NCBI RefSeq assembly: GCF_900107145.1
Contig: NZ_FNOW01000002.1
Span: forward strand, 1-64,000
Length of the DNA: 64,000 nt
DNA from: Allochromatium warmingii
GTDB lineage: Bacteria > Pseudomonadota > Gammaproteobacteria > Chromatiales > Chromatiaceae
Reading direction: 5' to 3'
Position 1 is the first letter of the stretch. Each line of letters opens with the position of its first letter. Of the stretch, positions 55,262 through 64,000 are shown piece after piece. The translations under genes were made by a program, and so were the position numbers. The notes below the pieces were generated by a model. The model worked only from the letters and a program-made list of their open reading frames with translations. It did no database searches and was not told the origin of the DNA.

Positions 55262-56797
55262 TTACACCAATGCTGGGCCAAGCAGCAATGAGCGTCCGTC
55301 CATCACCTCTGGCGCGGGAATGCCCATTAAATTGAGCACAGTAGGCGCGATGTCTTTAATTCCACCGCCGATAGATAAGCGCCACGGGGCTTCATCGACA
55401 ATTAAACAGGGCACGGGATATAAACTGTGCTGGGTATGCGGCTCGCCGGTGACTGGATCAATCAATTCATCGCAATTGCCATGATCGGCGGTGAGAATGA
55501 CCGAATACCCGCCCGCGACTGCTGCATCTAAAACGCGCCCAGCTTCGCGGTCGAGCACTTCGACAGCGGCAATCACGGCATCGCGCACCGCCGTATGTCC
55601 GACCATATCGCCATTAGCAAAGTTGACGACAATAAAGGGATAAATCTGTTTGGCAATTGCAGCAATTACGGCATCCGCGACAGCAGGCGCACTCATTTCT
55701 GGCTTGAGATCGTAGGTCGCAACCTTCGGTGAAGGAATGAGTACCCGCTCTTCGCCGGGGAACGGCTCATCACGTCCGCCATTAAAAAAGAAGGTGACAT
55801 GCGCGTATTTTTCGGTCTCAGCACAATGAAATTGCGGCAAACCAGCTTGACTGAGAATCTGGCCGAGGGTGATTTTGGGCATATCGTGATCGAAAGCAAT
55901 CGGCAAGCCGTACCATTGATCGTATTCCATCATGCAGGTCACTTTAACGCCATGTAGCCCGCGCCGATCAAAATGCTCAAAATCCGGTTTAAACAAAGCT
56001 GAAATCAATTGACGCGGGCGATCTTTGCGAAAATTAAGATGAATGACCTGATCGCCGCTTTGAATAACTTCACCACCTTCAATGCAGGTTGGACGAATAA
56101 ATTCATCATCCTCGCCCTGTTCATACGCCGCTTCAATTGCAGCGCGAGCATTCGGAGCGCGGCGGCCTTCACCATCAACCAGCGTGCGCCAGGCTAATTC
56201 GGTGCGCTCCCAGCGATTATCGCGATCCATGGCATAATAACGCCCCGAGATACTGGCAATTTGCCCGCCCGCGACTTCTAGCGCATTTTCAACGCTCTTG
56301 AGATAATTCAGCGCCGAACGCGGTGGCGTATCACGACCATCGGTAAACATATGCACCATCGGACGTGCGCCCTGATATTTACATAATTTAATCAGCGCAT
56401 TCAAATGATGAACATGACTGTGAACTCCCCCATCTGACACTAATCCCATAATATGCAGCGGACGCTGCTGTGCTGCTGCCGCTTGCGCCGCTGCAACCAG
56501 TGCTTTATTGTCATAAAAACTGCGGTCAGCAATCGCTTGATCAATGAGCACTAAATCCTGACGTACCACACAACCAGAACCGAGCGTCATGTGCCCCACT
56601 TCGGAATTTCCCATTTGCCCATCTGGTAAACCAACGGATAATCCCGAAGCTTGAATGGCGGTATGGGGATGCGTAGCAAAATAGCGATCTAAATTCGGCG
56701 TCTGCGCCAGCGCGACGGCATTATTAGCCTTCGATGGATTTAAACCAAAACCGTCGAGAATCATTAGCACGACCGGACGGCGGGGGACATTTTTCAT
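55262..56797 (-). CDS. gpmI: 2,3-bisphosphoglycerate-independent phosphoglycerate mutase
   Basis: Glycolytic mutase with two manganese ions. The 511-residue protein begins [20 protein letters not shown] with the metal-binding Asp, has catalytic Ser65 in [20 protein letters not shown], and the C-terminal [10 protein letters not shown] and [10 protein letters not shown] metal-binding motifs. The start at 56797 gives the standard length and N-terminus; the frame is open to 56929 without resemblance. It ends 17 bases before thyA. Confidence 0.97.
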   Translation of the reverse strand: MKNVPRRPVVLMILDGFGLNPSKANNAVALAQTPNLDRYFATHPHTAIQASGLSVGLPDGQMGNSEVGHMTLGSGCVVRQDLVLIDQAIADRSFYDNKALVAAAQAAAAQQRPLHIMGLVSDGGVHSHVHHLNALIKLCKYQGARPMVHMFTDGRDTPPRSALNYLKSVENALEVAGGQIASISGRYYAMDRDNRWERTELAWRTLVDGEGRRAPNARAAIEAAYEQGEDDEFIRPTCIEGGEVIQSGDQVIHLNFRKDRPRQLISALFKPDFEHFDRRGLHGVKVTCMMEYDQWYGLPIAFDHDMPKITLGQILSQAGLPQFHCAETEKYAHVTFFFNGGRDEPFPGEERVLIPSPKVATYDLKPEMSAPAVADAVIAAIAKQIYPFIVVNFANGDMVGHTAVRDAVIAAVEVLDREAGRVLDAAVAGGYSVILTADHGNCDELIDPVTGEPHTQHSLYPVPCLIVDEAPWRLSIGGGIKDIAPTVLNLMGIPAPEVMDGRSLLLGPALV

Positions 56798-56967
56798 TCG
56801 CAAAACCTCGGCGCGAGACACGACCCGTAATAGGTCGATCAAAATCAATAGGGGGAGTGCCGACCAAGCAGTCGTCAACCGCAACGCGGCGACTGTCGGC
56901 CCGCTCATAAAATCAGCTATTCTAAACACCCTTCGACTCTATCGTGCGGCTTTCGCTCCTCGCATCT

Positions 56968-58359
56968 ATGACCATTCGCCCCTCATGCCCGCCCGCAGAT
57001 GGCCCTGTGCCCCACGCCCATGATCCTTTTGTGGACTGGGTGCGCGAGGCGACACCCTATATTCATGCCCATCGCGGTCGCACCTTTGTGATCGCGTTCG
57101 GCGGCGAAGCGGTCGCTGATGCGCGGTTTCCTGAATTAGTACACGATATTGCGCTATTACACGGACTCGGCATTCGGCTGGTGCTCGTACACGGCGCTCG
57201 CCCACAAATCGAACAGCGGCTCCAAGATCAGGGCGCAGAATTGCGTTATGTCAATGGGGTACGAATCACCGATGCTTCGGCGCTGGCCTGTGTCAAAGAA
57301 GCGGCGGGCATGGTGCGAGTGGAGATTGAGGCGCTGCTGTCGCTTGGCTTGGCTAATTCACCGATGGCGGGGGTGCGGATTCCGGTTGTTTCGGGCAATT
57401 TTGTCACGGCGCGGCCACTCGGCGTGATCGACGGCGTGGATTACGCACACACTGGCGCGGTACGGCGCGTCGATCACCACACATTACGTCTGCTACTCGA
57501 TCAGGGCATGGTTGCGCTGATGCCGCCGCTCGGCTATTCACCAACCGGCGAAGTTTTCAATCTGAGTGCGGCAGATGTGGCACGCAGTGCGGCGGTGGCG
57601 TTGGGCGCGGATAAGCTGATTTTTTTGACTGAAGGCCGCAACAGTGCGCCGCGCTTGGCGTTAGCGCCGAATTTATTGGCACGCGAAGTGGATACACTGC
57701 TGGCAACCGAGTCGCTGCCGGATGAATTGGCGACCTGTTTGCGGGCGGGCGCTGCGGCGTGCCGACAGGGGATTCGGCGCGTGCATCTGGTAACACGGAG
57801 CACGCATGGTGCCCTTTTGCGCGAATTGTTTACGCATGATGGACACGGAACGCTCATTTCTGCTGAACCCTATGAAGAACTGCGTCCAGCGCGGATCGAC
57901 GATGTGACCGGCATTTTAGAGTTATTACGTCCGCTTGAAGAACGCGGTGTGTTAGTGCGTCGTTCGCGTGAGCGGTTAGAAACAGAAATTGAGCGGTTTT
58001 ATATCACAGAACGTGACGGATTGGTCACGGCCTGTGCTGCGCTCTATCCCTATCCGGCGGATAATATGGCCGAACTCGCCTGTCTTGCGGTGCATCAAGA
58101 TTATCGCGGTGGGCGGCGCGGTGAGCGATTATTAGCGCATCTTAGCGCCCTAGCACAAGCGCAGGGAATTGCGCGGTTATTTGTGCTAACGACGCAAACC
58201 GCGCATTGGTTTCAAGAGCGCGGATTTCAGCCCGCTGGATTGGATATGCTGCCAATGGAAAAGCGGGCGCTCTATAATTTTCAGCGAAATTCTAAGGTGT
58301 TTATTAAAGAGCTGTTGGCTTTGAGCCATCAGCTTTTAGCTTCCAGCCACCCGCTTTAA
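56968..58359 (+). CDS. argA: Amino-acid N-acetyltransferase (acetylglutamate synthase)
   Basis: First step of arginine synthesis. The product (463 residues from the ATG at 56968; a GTG at 56944 would add eight) has an amino-acid-kinase-like domain (RTFVIAFGGEAV, LVLVHGARPQIEQRL, FNLSAADVARSAAVAL) and a C-terminal GNAT domain (about 315-450; LACLAVHQDYRGGRRGERLLAHL). This is the classic ArgA architecture, normally feedback-inhibited by arginine. The last dozen residues (LLALSHQLLASSHPL) are encoded by a copy of the dispersed CAGCTT repeat and are probably not ancestral. It overlaps the convergent namZ-like gene by 4 bases. Confidence 0.95.
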   Translation: MTIRPSCPPADGPVPHAHDPFVDWVREATPYIHAHRGRTFVIAFGGEAVADARFPELVHDIALLHGLGIRLVLVHGARPQIEQRLQDQGAELRYVNGVRITDASALACVKEAAGMVRVEIEALLSLGLANSPMAGVRIPVVSGNFVTARPLGVIDGVDYAHTGAVRRVDHHTLRLLLDQGMVALMPPLGYSPTGEVFNLSAADVARSAAVALGADKLIFLTEGRNSAPRLALAPNLLAREVDTLLATESLPDELATCLRAGAAACRQGIRRVHLVTRSTHGALLRELFTHDGHGTLISAEPYEELRPARIDDVTGILELLRPLEERGVLVRRSRERLETEIERFYITERDGLVTACAALYPYPADNMAELACLAVHQDYRGGRRGERLLAHLSALAQAQGIARLFVLTTQTAHWFQERGFQPAGLDMLPMEKRALYNFQRNSKVFIKELLALSHQLLASSHPL

Positions 58360-59564
58360 GAATACAACCACACCCCACGCGCTGATTCCGCCCACTGCGC
58401 TTCATCAGCGCCCAAACGCTGCTTTAAATCCAAGGGTTTCGCATCTGGATCATCGACCCATTCGCGTAAAAAAGTGCCGCCACTGAGTAAATCAATCGCC
58501 AGCCGTTCGCGCTCGTATTCATAATGAAATTGCCGCCACAGCGGATAGTCTGGATACTCTAATCGAATACATTTCAGCAGCAGTGCGATCAAGCGATAGG
58601 GCTTAAATTCAGTGTGACAATAGGCGCTGCTATCCGTGTGCAGTTGTAAACCGGCACAGCGTTGACCAGCATGTTTATGAAAAGTCGGCTCAAACCAACA
58701 CGGACGTATCAGCACGCCGCCTAGCCAGGCTGCGCATTCGCGCTGCATCCGCGCCAGTAACCGTTCCATCGCTAAATCCGGGGCACCGACTAATTCGAGT
58801 GCTGTCGTTGTGCCGCGCCCTTCAGATAAAGTTGTCCCTTCTAATAAGACCGTTCCGGGAAAGCAACGCGCCATATTGAGGCTGGACGCATTTGGGCTGG
58901 GATTGATCCACGGCAGTTCAAAAATCGGCCAGCCATAGCCGGGCGCGGTCTGCGGTTGATAGCCTTCCATTGCAATGACTTGCAACGCTAAATCCAGCTT
59001 AAAATGCTGCGTAAACCAGATTGCTAATTCTCCGAATGTCAAACCATGCCGCATTAAAATTGGGCCAGCGCCGACAAAACTCTCCCAACCTGGCTCTAAT
59101 AAATTGCCCTCAATTGGACGCCCCGCCGGATTCGGACGATCTAATATCCAGACTGTTTTACCCTGCGCGGCACAGGCGCGGAGCATATAGACAAGCGTTG
59201 TGACATAGGTATAAATGCGCGTGCCGATATCTTGTAAATCCACTAATAACACATCAAAGGACGCGAGCATTTCCGGCGTTGGTTCACGCACTGCGCCATA
59301 AAGACTATAAACCGGCAGTTGATGACGTGTATCTAACTCATCCGGGGTTTCAATCATATTATCTTGTTTATCACCGCGCATTCCATGCTGTGGCCCAAAA
59401 GCGGCTGTGATGTGCAAGTCTGAGCATTCCATCAGTGCATCAAGCGCATGACGCCCAGTGCGGGTGACAGATGCCGGATGACCGAGTAACGCCAAGCGCC
59501 GTCCGTGCAGTGGTTGGCGTAATGTCGGGTTATCAAGTAAACGATCCAGACCGAGTTTAAACAT
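58356..59564 (-). CDS. DUF1343/NamZ-like exo-N-acetylmuramidase
   Basis: The 402-residue protein matches the DUF1343 family, whose characterised member NamZ is an exo-beta-N-acetylmuramidase. Signature stretches: LLGHPASVTRTGRHALD, FGPQHGMRGDKQDNM, LVDLQDIGTRIYTYVTTL, ILDRPNPAGR, and LEGTTLSEGRGTT. No signal peptide is visible (starts MFKLGLDRLL), implying a cytoplasmic role in cell-wall recycling. It diverges from queA. Confidence 0.88.
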   Translation of the reverse strand: MFKLGLDRLLDNPTLRQPLHGRRLALLGHPASVTRTGRHALDALMECSDLHITAAFGPQHGMRGDKQDNMIETPDELDTRHQLPVYSLYGAVREPTPEMLASFDVLLVDLQDIGTRIYTYVTTLVYMLRACAAQGKTVWILDRPNPAGRPIEGNLLEPGWESFVGAGPILMRHGLTFGELAIWFTQHFKLDLALQVIAMEGYQPQTAPGYGWPIFELPWINPSPNASSLNMARCFPGTVLLEGTTLSEGRGTTTALELVGAPDLAMERLLARMQRECAAWLGGVLIRPCWFEPTFHKHAGQRCAGLQLHTDSSAYCHTEFKPYRLIALLLKCIRLEYPDYPLWRQFHYEYERERLAIDLLSGGTFLREWVDDPDAKPLDLKQRLGADEAQWAESARGVWLYS

Positions 59565-59683
59565 GATGAAGGATGAAAGCCGCTGCTGTTGTAAGATGAG
59601 AGAGGTGAATGTGAGTCGGTGCCGATCCGCTCACTGTAATTGGTGCTATCCAAACGCCGCAGTTTTAGCCTAGAATAATGCCA

Positions 59684-60715
59684 ATGCGCCGCTCTGATTT
59701 CCATTATGAACTACCCGCCGAACTGATTGCCCAGCATCCCCTGCCCGAGCGGTCGGGGTCGCGGTTGTTGGTGTTTGATGCCGCGACCGGTCAGCGATCT
59801 GATCGTCTGTTTACCGATTTACCCAGTCTGCTTCAGCCCCATGATTTGCTGATTTTCAACAATACCCGCGTGATGCGGGCGCGGCTATTTGGTCAGAAAG
59901 AAAGCGGCGGGCGTGTGGAAATATTGATCGAGCGCCTACTGACTGCCAATACCGCGCTGGCGCATGTTCGTGCAAGCAAAGCGCCCAAAGCAGGCACGCG
60001 CCTGCGTATCACAGATGGTGCTTGGCTGCTGGTTGAGGGGCGCGAGGGTGATTTATTTCGCTTGCGGGCGTTGGATGCCAATTTTGATGAACAAATGCGC
60101 CAACATGGGCATATTCCGCTGCCGCCCTATATCCAGCGACCTGATGATGCGCTTGATGAAACGCGCTATCAAACGATTTTAGCGCGGCATCTCGGTGCAG
60201 TAGCGGCACCGACTGCGGCATTGCATTTTGATCCGGCGCTGTTAGCGCGACTGGATGCGCTCGGTATCGCCCGCGCTGAAATTACCTTGCATGTCGGGGC
60301 GGGTACATTTCAGCCGGTGCGTGAGGATGACCTTGATCGCCATCCAATGCATTCGGAATGGCTGGAAGTCAATGCGCAGGTTTGTGAACAAATCGCCACC
60401 ACGCGCCAATTCGGTGGGCGCGTGATTGCAGTTGGGACAACCAGCGTGCGCAGTTTGGAAACCGCCGCTGCTACGGGTATGCTCGCGCCCTTTTGCGGTG
60501 ATAGTCGTCTGTTTATTCGCCCGGGTTATCGCTTCAAAGTCGTTGACGCACTGATTACAAACTTTCATTTGCCGGAATCGACCTTGCTGATGTTAGTGTC
60601 AGCTTTTGCTGGTCACGCCGCGATCATGGATGCCTACCGTCACGCCATCGCCGAACGCTATCGTTTTTTTAGCTATGGCGATGCCATGTTTCTGACCCGC
60701 TGCGACCCTGACTAA
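59684..60715 (+). CDS. queA: S-adenosylmethionine:tRNA ribosyltransferase-isomerase
   Basis: Makes epoxyqueuosine on tRNA from the preQ1 base and SAM. The 343-residue protein starts [19 protein letters not shown], the QueA N-terminus, and has [26 protein letters not shown] and [24 protein letters not shown]-like [18 protein letters not shown]. An ATG two codons earlier (59678) is possible. tgt does not follow as it often does; the next gene is an H-NS-like protein. Confidence 0.96.
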   Translation: MRRSDFHYELPAELIAQHPLPERSGSRLLVFDAATGQRSDRLFTDLPSLLQPHDLLIFNNTRVMRARLFGQKESGGRVEILIERLLTANTALAHVRASKAPKAGTRLRITDGAWLLVEGREGDLFRLRALDANFDEQMRQHGHIPLPPYIQRPDDALDETRYQTILARHLGAVAAPTAALHFDPALLARLDALGIARAEITLHVGAGTFQPVREDDLDRHPMHSEWLEVNAQVCEQIATTRQFGGRVIAVGTTSVRSLETAAATGMLAPFCGDSRLFIRPGYRFKVVDALITNFHLPESTLLMLVSAFAGHAAIMDAYRHAIAERYRFFSYGDAMFLTRCDPD

Positions 60716-60834
60716 ATATTTTTTCAGATGATCTGGAATTTCTATTCCGTTTTGTCATAGAATTGTGACACCGTTGATCGAAAAGCCATCAACGTCAACA
60801 ACTGCATCATTCATAATCCACCGGAGAACTATCA

Positions 60835-61224
60835 GTGGAATATAACAATCTGAGTCTCGAAGAACTGCAACGTCAGTTGCAAGAAGCAGATGCCAAGCGC
60901 TCTGAACTTGAAAAAGTGCTCGAAGGTAAGCGTCAAGAAGGTAAAGGCGAGATCGTCGAGCGGATCAAAAGCATCATTCTCGATAATGGCTATGATCCAG
61001 AAGATATTATGAGTCTGGTGCTGCGTCGGCGCCGCAAATTCCTCGGCTCGCGTCAATACCGCCATTATGTCGATCCGAACAATCCGGATAACGTTTATTC
61101 GCGTGGCGTGCTGCCCGGTTGGATGAAATCGCGCATGATTGAGCAGGGCTATGATCCGTCCTCGAAAGAAGATCGTGAGACGTTTAAGTCCAATTCGCTG
61201 CGTTTAGTTGAGCCGCAAGGCTAA
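60835..61224 (+). CDS. H-NS-family nucleoid protein, variant DNA-binding motif
   Basis: The 129-residue protein has a GTG start with GGAG 9 bases upstream. The N-terminal half (about 5-50) is a coiled coil (LSLEELQRQLQEADAKRSELEKVL) for oligomerisation. The C-terminal part has YRHYVDPNNPDNVYSRGVLPGWMKSRM, which aligns with the H-NS C-terminal pattern Tyr-x-x-Pro...Trp-x-Gly-x-Gly-x-x-Pro-x-Trp, but with Tyr-Ser-Arg-Gly-Val-Leu in place of the usual AT-hook-like Q/R-G-R loop. It may silence AT-rich DNA, with altered DNA contacts. Confidence 0.75.
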   Translation: MEYNNLSLEELQRQLQEADAKRSELEKVLEGKRQEGKGEIVERIKSIILDNGYDPEDIMSLVLRRRRKFLGSRQYRHYVDPNNPDNVYSRGVLPGWMKSRMIEQGYDPSSKEDRETFKSNSLRLVEPQG

Positions 61225-61465
61225 TTATGTTCTCTCCCTCAGCGTGACCCACTGCGGTCGCGTTCTGTGCGCCGGACGTGTTGCACCGTATCTCTACGGA
61301 TATACCGCGCCCGGCGTTTGCTCTATCGTCCCCCCCACTTTAAGCAACGGACGGCTTCTCTGACTATGCCCCGCGTCTGGGGACTAGGGCTGTCGAATTA
61401 GTTGTGCATTGATTTTTCGACTGTTTTCCTCTTCTCTTCAATGCGCTTTCCACGGAATTTGAACG
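61225..61465 (+). promoter_or_regulatory. Long leader of the RRM protein gene
   Basis: 240 non-coding bases with GC-rich complementary pieces (e.g. CCGCGTCTGGGG...). Bacterial RRM genes often have long, cold-responsive 5' leaders; that is a possibility here but no specific motif proves it. Confidence 0.3.
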
Positions 61466-61741
61466 ATGAATATCTATGTCGGCAACCTGGCCTACAGTGT
61501 TACCCAGGATGAGCTGCGTGAGGCATTTGGTGCCTACGGTGAGATTTCTAGCGTGAATTTAATCACCGATAAATTTACCGGCAGTTCTAAGGGCTTCGGT
61601 TTCGTTGAGATGCCGAATAACTCGGAGGCTGATGCCGCAATCAAGGCTTTGAACGAGACTCCGCTCAAGGGTCGCAATCTGAAAGTCAATCAGGCCAAGC
61701 CGCGTGGCGAGCGCCCTGCCAGTCGCGGGCCGCGTTGGTAA
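61466..61741 (+). CDS. Small RRM-type RNA-binding protein
   Basis: The 91-residue protein is a single RNA-recognition motif with RNP2 IYVGNLAY (residues 3-10) and RNP1 KGFGFVEM (about 42-49), ending with an Arg/Gly-rich tail (RGERPASRGPRW). These short proteins are found in cyanobacteria and many proteobacteria, often cold-induced, and bind single-stranded RNA. GGAATTTGAACG lies before the ATG. Confidence 0.93.
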   Translation: MNIYVGNLAYSVTQDELREAFGAYGEISSVNLITDKFTGSSKGFGFVEMPNNSEADAAIKALNETPLKGRNLKVNQAKPRGERPASRGPRW

Positions 61742-61762
61742 GCGGTCTGTCGTGTTAAGTGT

Positions 61763-61811
61763 CTCGGGCGCGGTAAACGGTGAGCATAACTCGCTGTCAC
61801 CGCTGCCCGAG
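61763..61811 (+). terminator. Stem-loop after the RRM gene
   Basis: CTCGGGCGCGGT (61763-61774) pairs with ACCGCTGCCCGAG (61799-61811) with one bulged base, 22 bases after the stop. No T-run follows, so termination may be Rho-dependent or the stem may protect the mRNA end. The rest of the gap to 61904 shows nothing else. Confidence 0.45.
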
Positions 61812-61904
61812 GTGAGCGGGTTGCGGTCAGCGAACAGTTAACCACCGCCGCTCGATCTGTTACCGTTCTGACATTCGTTTCTCTGTTGTTGCGGATGTCG
61901 TCTC

Positions 61905-63767
61905 ATGCTTCCCCCCGTTGTTTCTGCTCGTCCGGCACCGCGCTATCGCGTCTGTCCCGTCGCCCCGCACGCGCATCTGTTTGAAGTTGCAATCTGGATT
62001 GATGCGCCACCTGATGGCCCGCTGACGTTTTCGTTGCCGGCCTGGATTCCTGGCAGTTACATGATCCGTGATTTTGCGCGGCATCTGGTTAGCATCGCGG
62101 CCTATACGGTTGCGGATTCTGCTCCTCTAATATTGACGAAACTGGATAAGCAGACTTGGACGCTCGATCCGGCTGGTGCGTCCTGTCGCTTGGTTTATCG
62201 CGTGTATGCGTGGGAGCTGTCCGTGCGTGCCGCGCATCTCGATCACACTCATGCCTATTTCAATGGCCCGGCGCTGCTGCTGCGGGTACATGGCTTGGAT
62301 CATTTGCCCTGCGAGTTGGAGCTGTTGCCGCCGCCCGCTGATCTGGGCGCACACTGGCAGGTGGCGACCAGTCTTACGCCGAGCGCGGTCGATGCGCACG
62401 GGTTCGGGCGTTATGTGGCCGAGGATTACGCCGATCTGATCGACCATCCGGTTGAGATGGGCGCGGTCAAGATGCTGACATTTTGGGTGCAGGATGTGCC
62501 GCATCGGGTGGCGCTCACCGGCCGCTGTGCGTTCGATTCAGAGCGATTTTTAGCCGATTTGACGCGCATCTGTGTCGAGCATGGGGCGCTGTTTGGGGAA
62601 TTACCGCTGGATCGCTATTTGTTTTTAATCACGCTGTTGGGCGATGGCTATGGCGGGCTGGAGCATCGTTATTCCACCAGTTTGCTATGCGCCCGCGATG
62701 ATTTACCGCCAATTGGTGAGGATGCGCCGAGCGACGGGTATCAGCGGTTATTAGGGCTGTGCAGTCATGAGTATTTTCATCTTTGGCTGGTGAAGCGTAT
62801 TCGACCGCAGGCGCTGATTGACGCCAGCTTGGCGCATGAAGCCCCGACGCGCACGCTCTGGGCGTTTGAGGGGATTACTGCGTATTACGATGAATTGGCG
62901 TTGGTGCGGGCCGGTTGTATGACGCCGACCGATTATCTCAGTTTGATTGCGCAGAATGTAACGCGCTTGGCCCGTACACCAGGGCGGCGCGTGCAATCAC
63001 TGGCTGAGTCAAGTTTTGATGCCTGGATTAAGTTTTATAAAGCCGATGAAAATGCGCCGAATGCGCTGGTGAGTTATTACGCGAAGGGTGCATTGGTGGC
63101 GCTGATGTTGGATTTAACGCTTCGGCGTGAGACCGAGGGCCGCTGTTCGCTCGACACCGTGATGCGCGAACTCTGGCGCGTACACGGACGAACTGGTGTT
63201 GGCGTCGCGGAACGTGGCGTTGAGGCGCTGGCGACAGCGGTCAGTAGCGTGGATCTCAGTGGCTTTTTTGCGCAGGCGCTGGATAGCACGGATGAACTCG
63301 ATCCTACAGCATTGCTTGCCAGTGTTGGCGTGGCGCTGCGGTGGCGACCGAGTCGCGGTGAAAAAGACCTCGGCGGTGCGGTTGCAGCGTTCGCGCCGCT
63401 TGACGATAAACCACGTTGGACGTTGGCGATTCGACTGCGGTCGGGTGAGACCGTGATTCAAACTGTGCTCAGTGGCGGGGCCGGTGAACAGGCCGGTTTA
63501 GCGTCGGGCGATCAGCTGTTAGCGATCAATGGCTTGCGCGTTACGGCGACCAATTTCGATGCGCTGTTGAATCGTCTCGCTGCGACCGGTGAGCCGCTGA
63601 CGCTGCATCTATTTCGGCGCGATGAATTGTTGACACTGACCGCCCAGCCGCATCCGGCCGCAGCGGATACTTGCGAACTGTGTTTGATGGATAACCTGAC
63701 TGAGCCGGTGCGTCAGGCGCAGGCGGCTTGGTTGGCAAGTTGTGTTGTAGGTCAACAGGATGGATGA
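61905..63767 (+). CDS. M61 family metallopeptidase with PDZ domain
   Basis: The 620-residue protein resembles glycyl-aminopeptidase-type M61 enzymes: an N-terminal beta domain (FSLPAWIPGSYMIRDFARHL is diagnostic), the zinc motif HEYFH (in CSHEYFHLWLVKRIRP, about residue 285), a distal Glu in LWAFEGITAYYDELAL, and a C-terminal PDZ domain (about 500-585; AGEQAGLASGDQLLAINGLRV). No signal peptide is evident, so it is likely cytoplasmic or its export route is unclear. It overlaps birA by 8 bases. Confidence 0.92.
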   Translation: MLPPVVSARPAPRYRVCPVAPHAHLFEVAIWIDAPPDGPLTFSLPAWIPGSYMIRDFARHLVSIAAYTVADSAPLILTKLDKQTWTLDPAGASCRLVYRVYAWELSVRAAHLDHTHAYFNGPALLLRVHGLDHLPCELELLPPPADLGAHWQVATSLTPSAVDAHGFGRYVAEDYADLIDHPVEMGAVKMLTFWVQDVPHRVALTGRCAFDSERFLADLTRICVEHGALFGELPLDRYLFLITLLGDGYGGLEHRYSTSLLCARDDLPPIGEDAPSDGYQRLLGLCSHEYFHLWLVKRIRPQALIDASLAHEAPTRTLWAFEGITAYYDELALVRAGCMTPTDYLSLIAQNVTRLARTPGRRVQSLAESSFDAWIKFYKADENAPNALVSYYAKGALVALMLDLTLRRETEGRCSLDTVMRELWRVHGRTGVGVAERGVEALATAVSSVDLSGFFAQALDSTDELDPTALLASVGVALRWRPSRGEKDLGGAVAAFAPLDDKPRWTLAIRLRSGETVIQTVLSGGAGEQAGLASGDQLLAINGLRVTATNFDALLNRLAATGEPLTLHLFRRDELLTLTAQPHPAAADTCELCLMDNLTEPVRQAQAAWLASCVVGQQDG

Positions 63768-64000
63768 ACGTCAGTGGGCGCTGGTGCGCTGTTTGGCCGA
63801 CGGGCAGTTTCATTCGGGTGAAGCGTTGGCGCGGGCATTGGGGTTGACGCGCTCGGCGGTGTGGAAAATGCTCCACAACATAGCGGCAACCCTCGGCCTC
63901 GCGCTTCAGGCTGAACGTGGGCGCGGTTATCGGCTCGCGCAGCCGCTGGAATTGCTCGATGCGGCCTTGATTGCGGCGGACTTATCCGCAGTCGGGCGGG
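63760..64000 (+). CDS. birA: BirA biotin ligase/repressor, N-terminal part (runs off window)
   Basis: 80 codons before the window edge encode a winged-helix domain: ALVRCLADGQFHSGEALARAL, then LTRSAVWKMLHNIAATLGLALQ and RGRGYRLAQPLELLD. This is the N-terminal DNA-binding domain of the bifunctional BirA repressor, which senses biotinyl-AMP and controls biotin genes. The catalytic ligase domain is outside the window. The start (ATG at 63760) overlaps the M61 peptidase stop. Confidence 0.88.
   Translation, partial: MDERQWALVRCLADGQFHSGEALARALGLTRSAVWKMLHNIAATLGLALQAERGRGYRLAQPLELLDAALIAADLSAVGR

Overview
The window is chromosomal DNA of a gammaproteobacterium. The evidence is gene order: tig-clpP-clpX-lon-hupB followed by tRNA-Val, tRNA-Asp and ppiD; rpoE-rseA-rseB-rseC-degP divergent from nadB; ubiE-ubiJ-ubiB; zapD-yacG; and a SAH riboswitch in front of ahcY-metF. 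Moderately high GC, the many cyclic-di-GMP signalling genes and the variant H-NS protein suggest a Chromatiales or Competibacteraceae-like environmental lineage, but that placement is inference. Almost every stretch is coding, with one partial insertion sequence at the left edge.

Layout. 1-285: 5' end of an IS5-type transposase. 574-9460: proteolysis and protein-quality block (trigger factor, ClpP, ClpX, Lon, HU, two tRNAs, PpiD). 9531-13977: FabI, then a binding protein and one permease of an oligopeptide-type ABC transporter. 14132-16710: SAH riboswitch, ahcY, metF (methyl cycle). 17217-18779: an unknown membrane protein and two hotdog thioesterases. 18924-28838: a chemosensory cluster (receptor, CheB, CheR-TPR, CheA-REC, lone REC, HPt-REC-REC-GGDEF, two CheW-like proteins) whose content matches Wsp-type systems that control cyclic-di-GMP. 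28937-31964: ubiquinone genes ubiE-ubiJ-ubiB. 31942-37175 (minus strand): unknown P-loop-like protein, then the sigma-E envelope stress operon. 37377-39005: nadB.

38995-40943 is a 1.9-kb island bounded by a perfect 19-bp direct repeat. It carries two identical 169-bp palindromic MITE-like elements around a TumE/TumA-type toxin-antitoxin pair, a tandem octamer array, a RelE/ParD-type pair and an orphan terminator. Both copies of the bounding repeat contain a stop codon, of nadB on one side and of a diguanylate cyclase on the other.

40932-45863 (minus): a three-component system, with a membrane-anchored amide/urea-type binding protein, a histidine kinase and a REC-PAS-GGDEF regulator. 45873-49409: Pat-type acyl-CoA synthetase/acetyltransferase and YebC. 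49754-53431: zapD, yacG, a chorismate-lyase-like gene, a CBS-DUF294 protein and an unknown protein. 53440-60715: argB, thyA, gpmI, argA, namZ-like, queA. 60835-64000: H-NS-like protein, RRM protein, M61 peptidase and the 5' end of birA.

The most interesting features are the Wsp-like cluster with its unusual HPt-REC-REC-GGDEF output, the toxin-antitoxin island with its junction repeats, and the binding-protein/kinase/cyclase system. Two complete, GGEEF-bearing cyclases in one window indicate an organism that invests heavily in cyclic-di-GMP control of surface behaviour.
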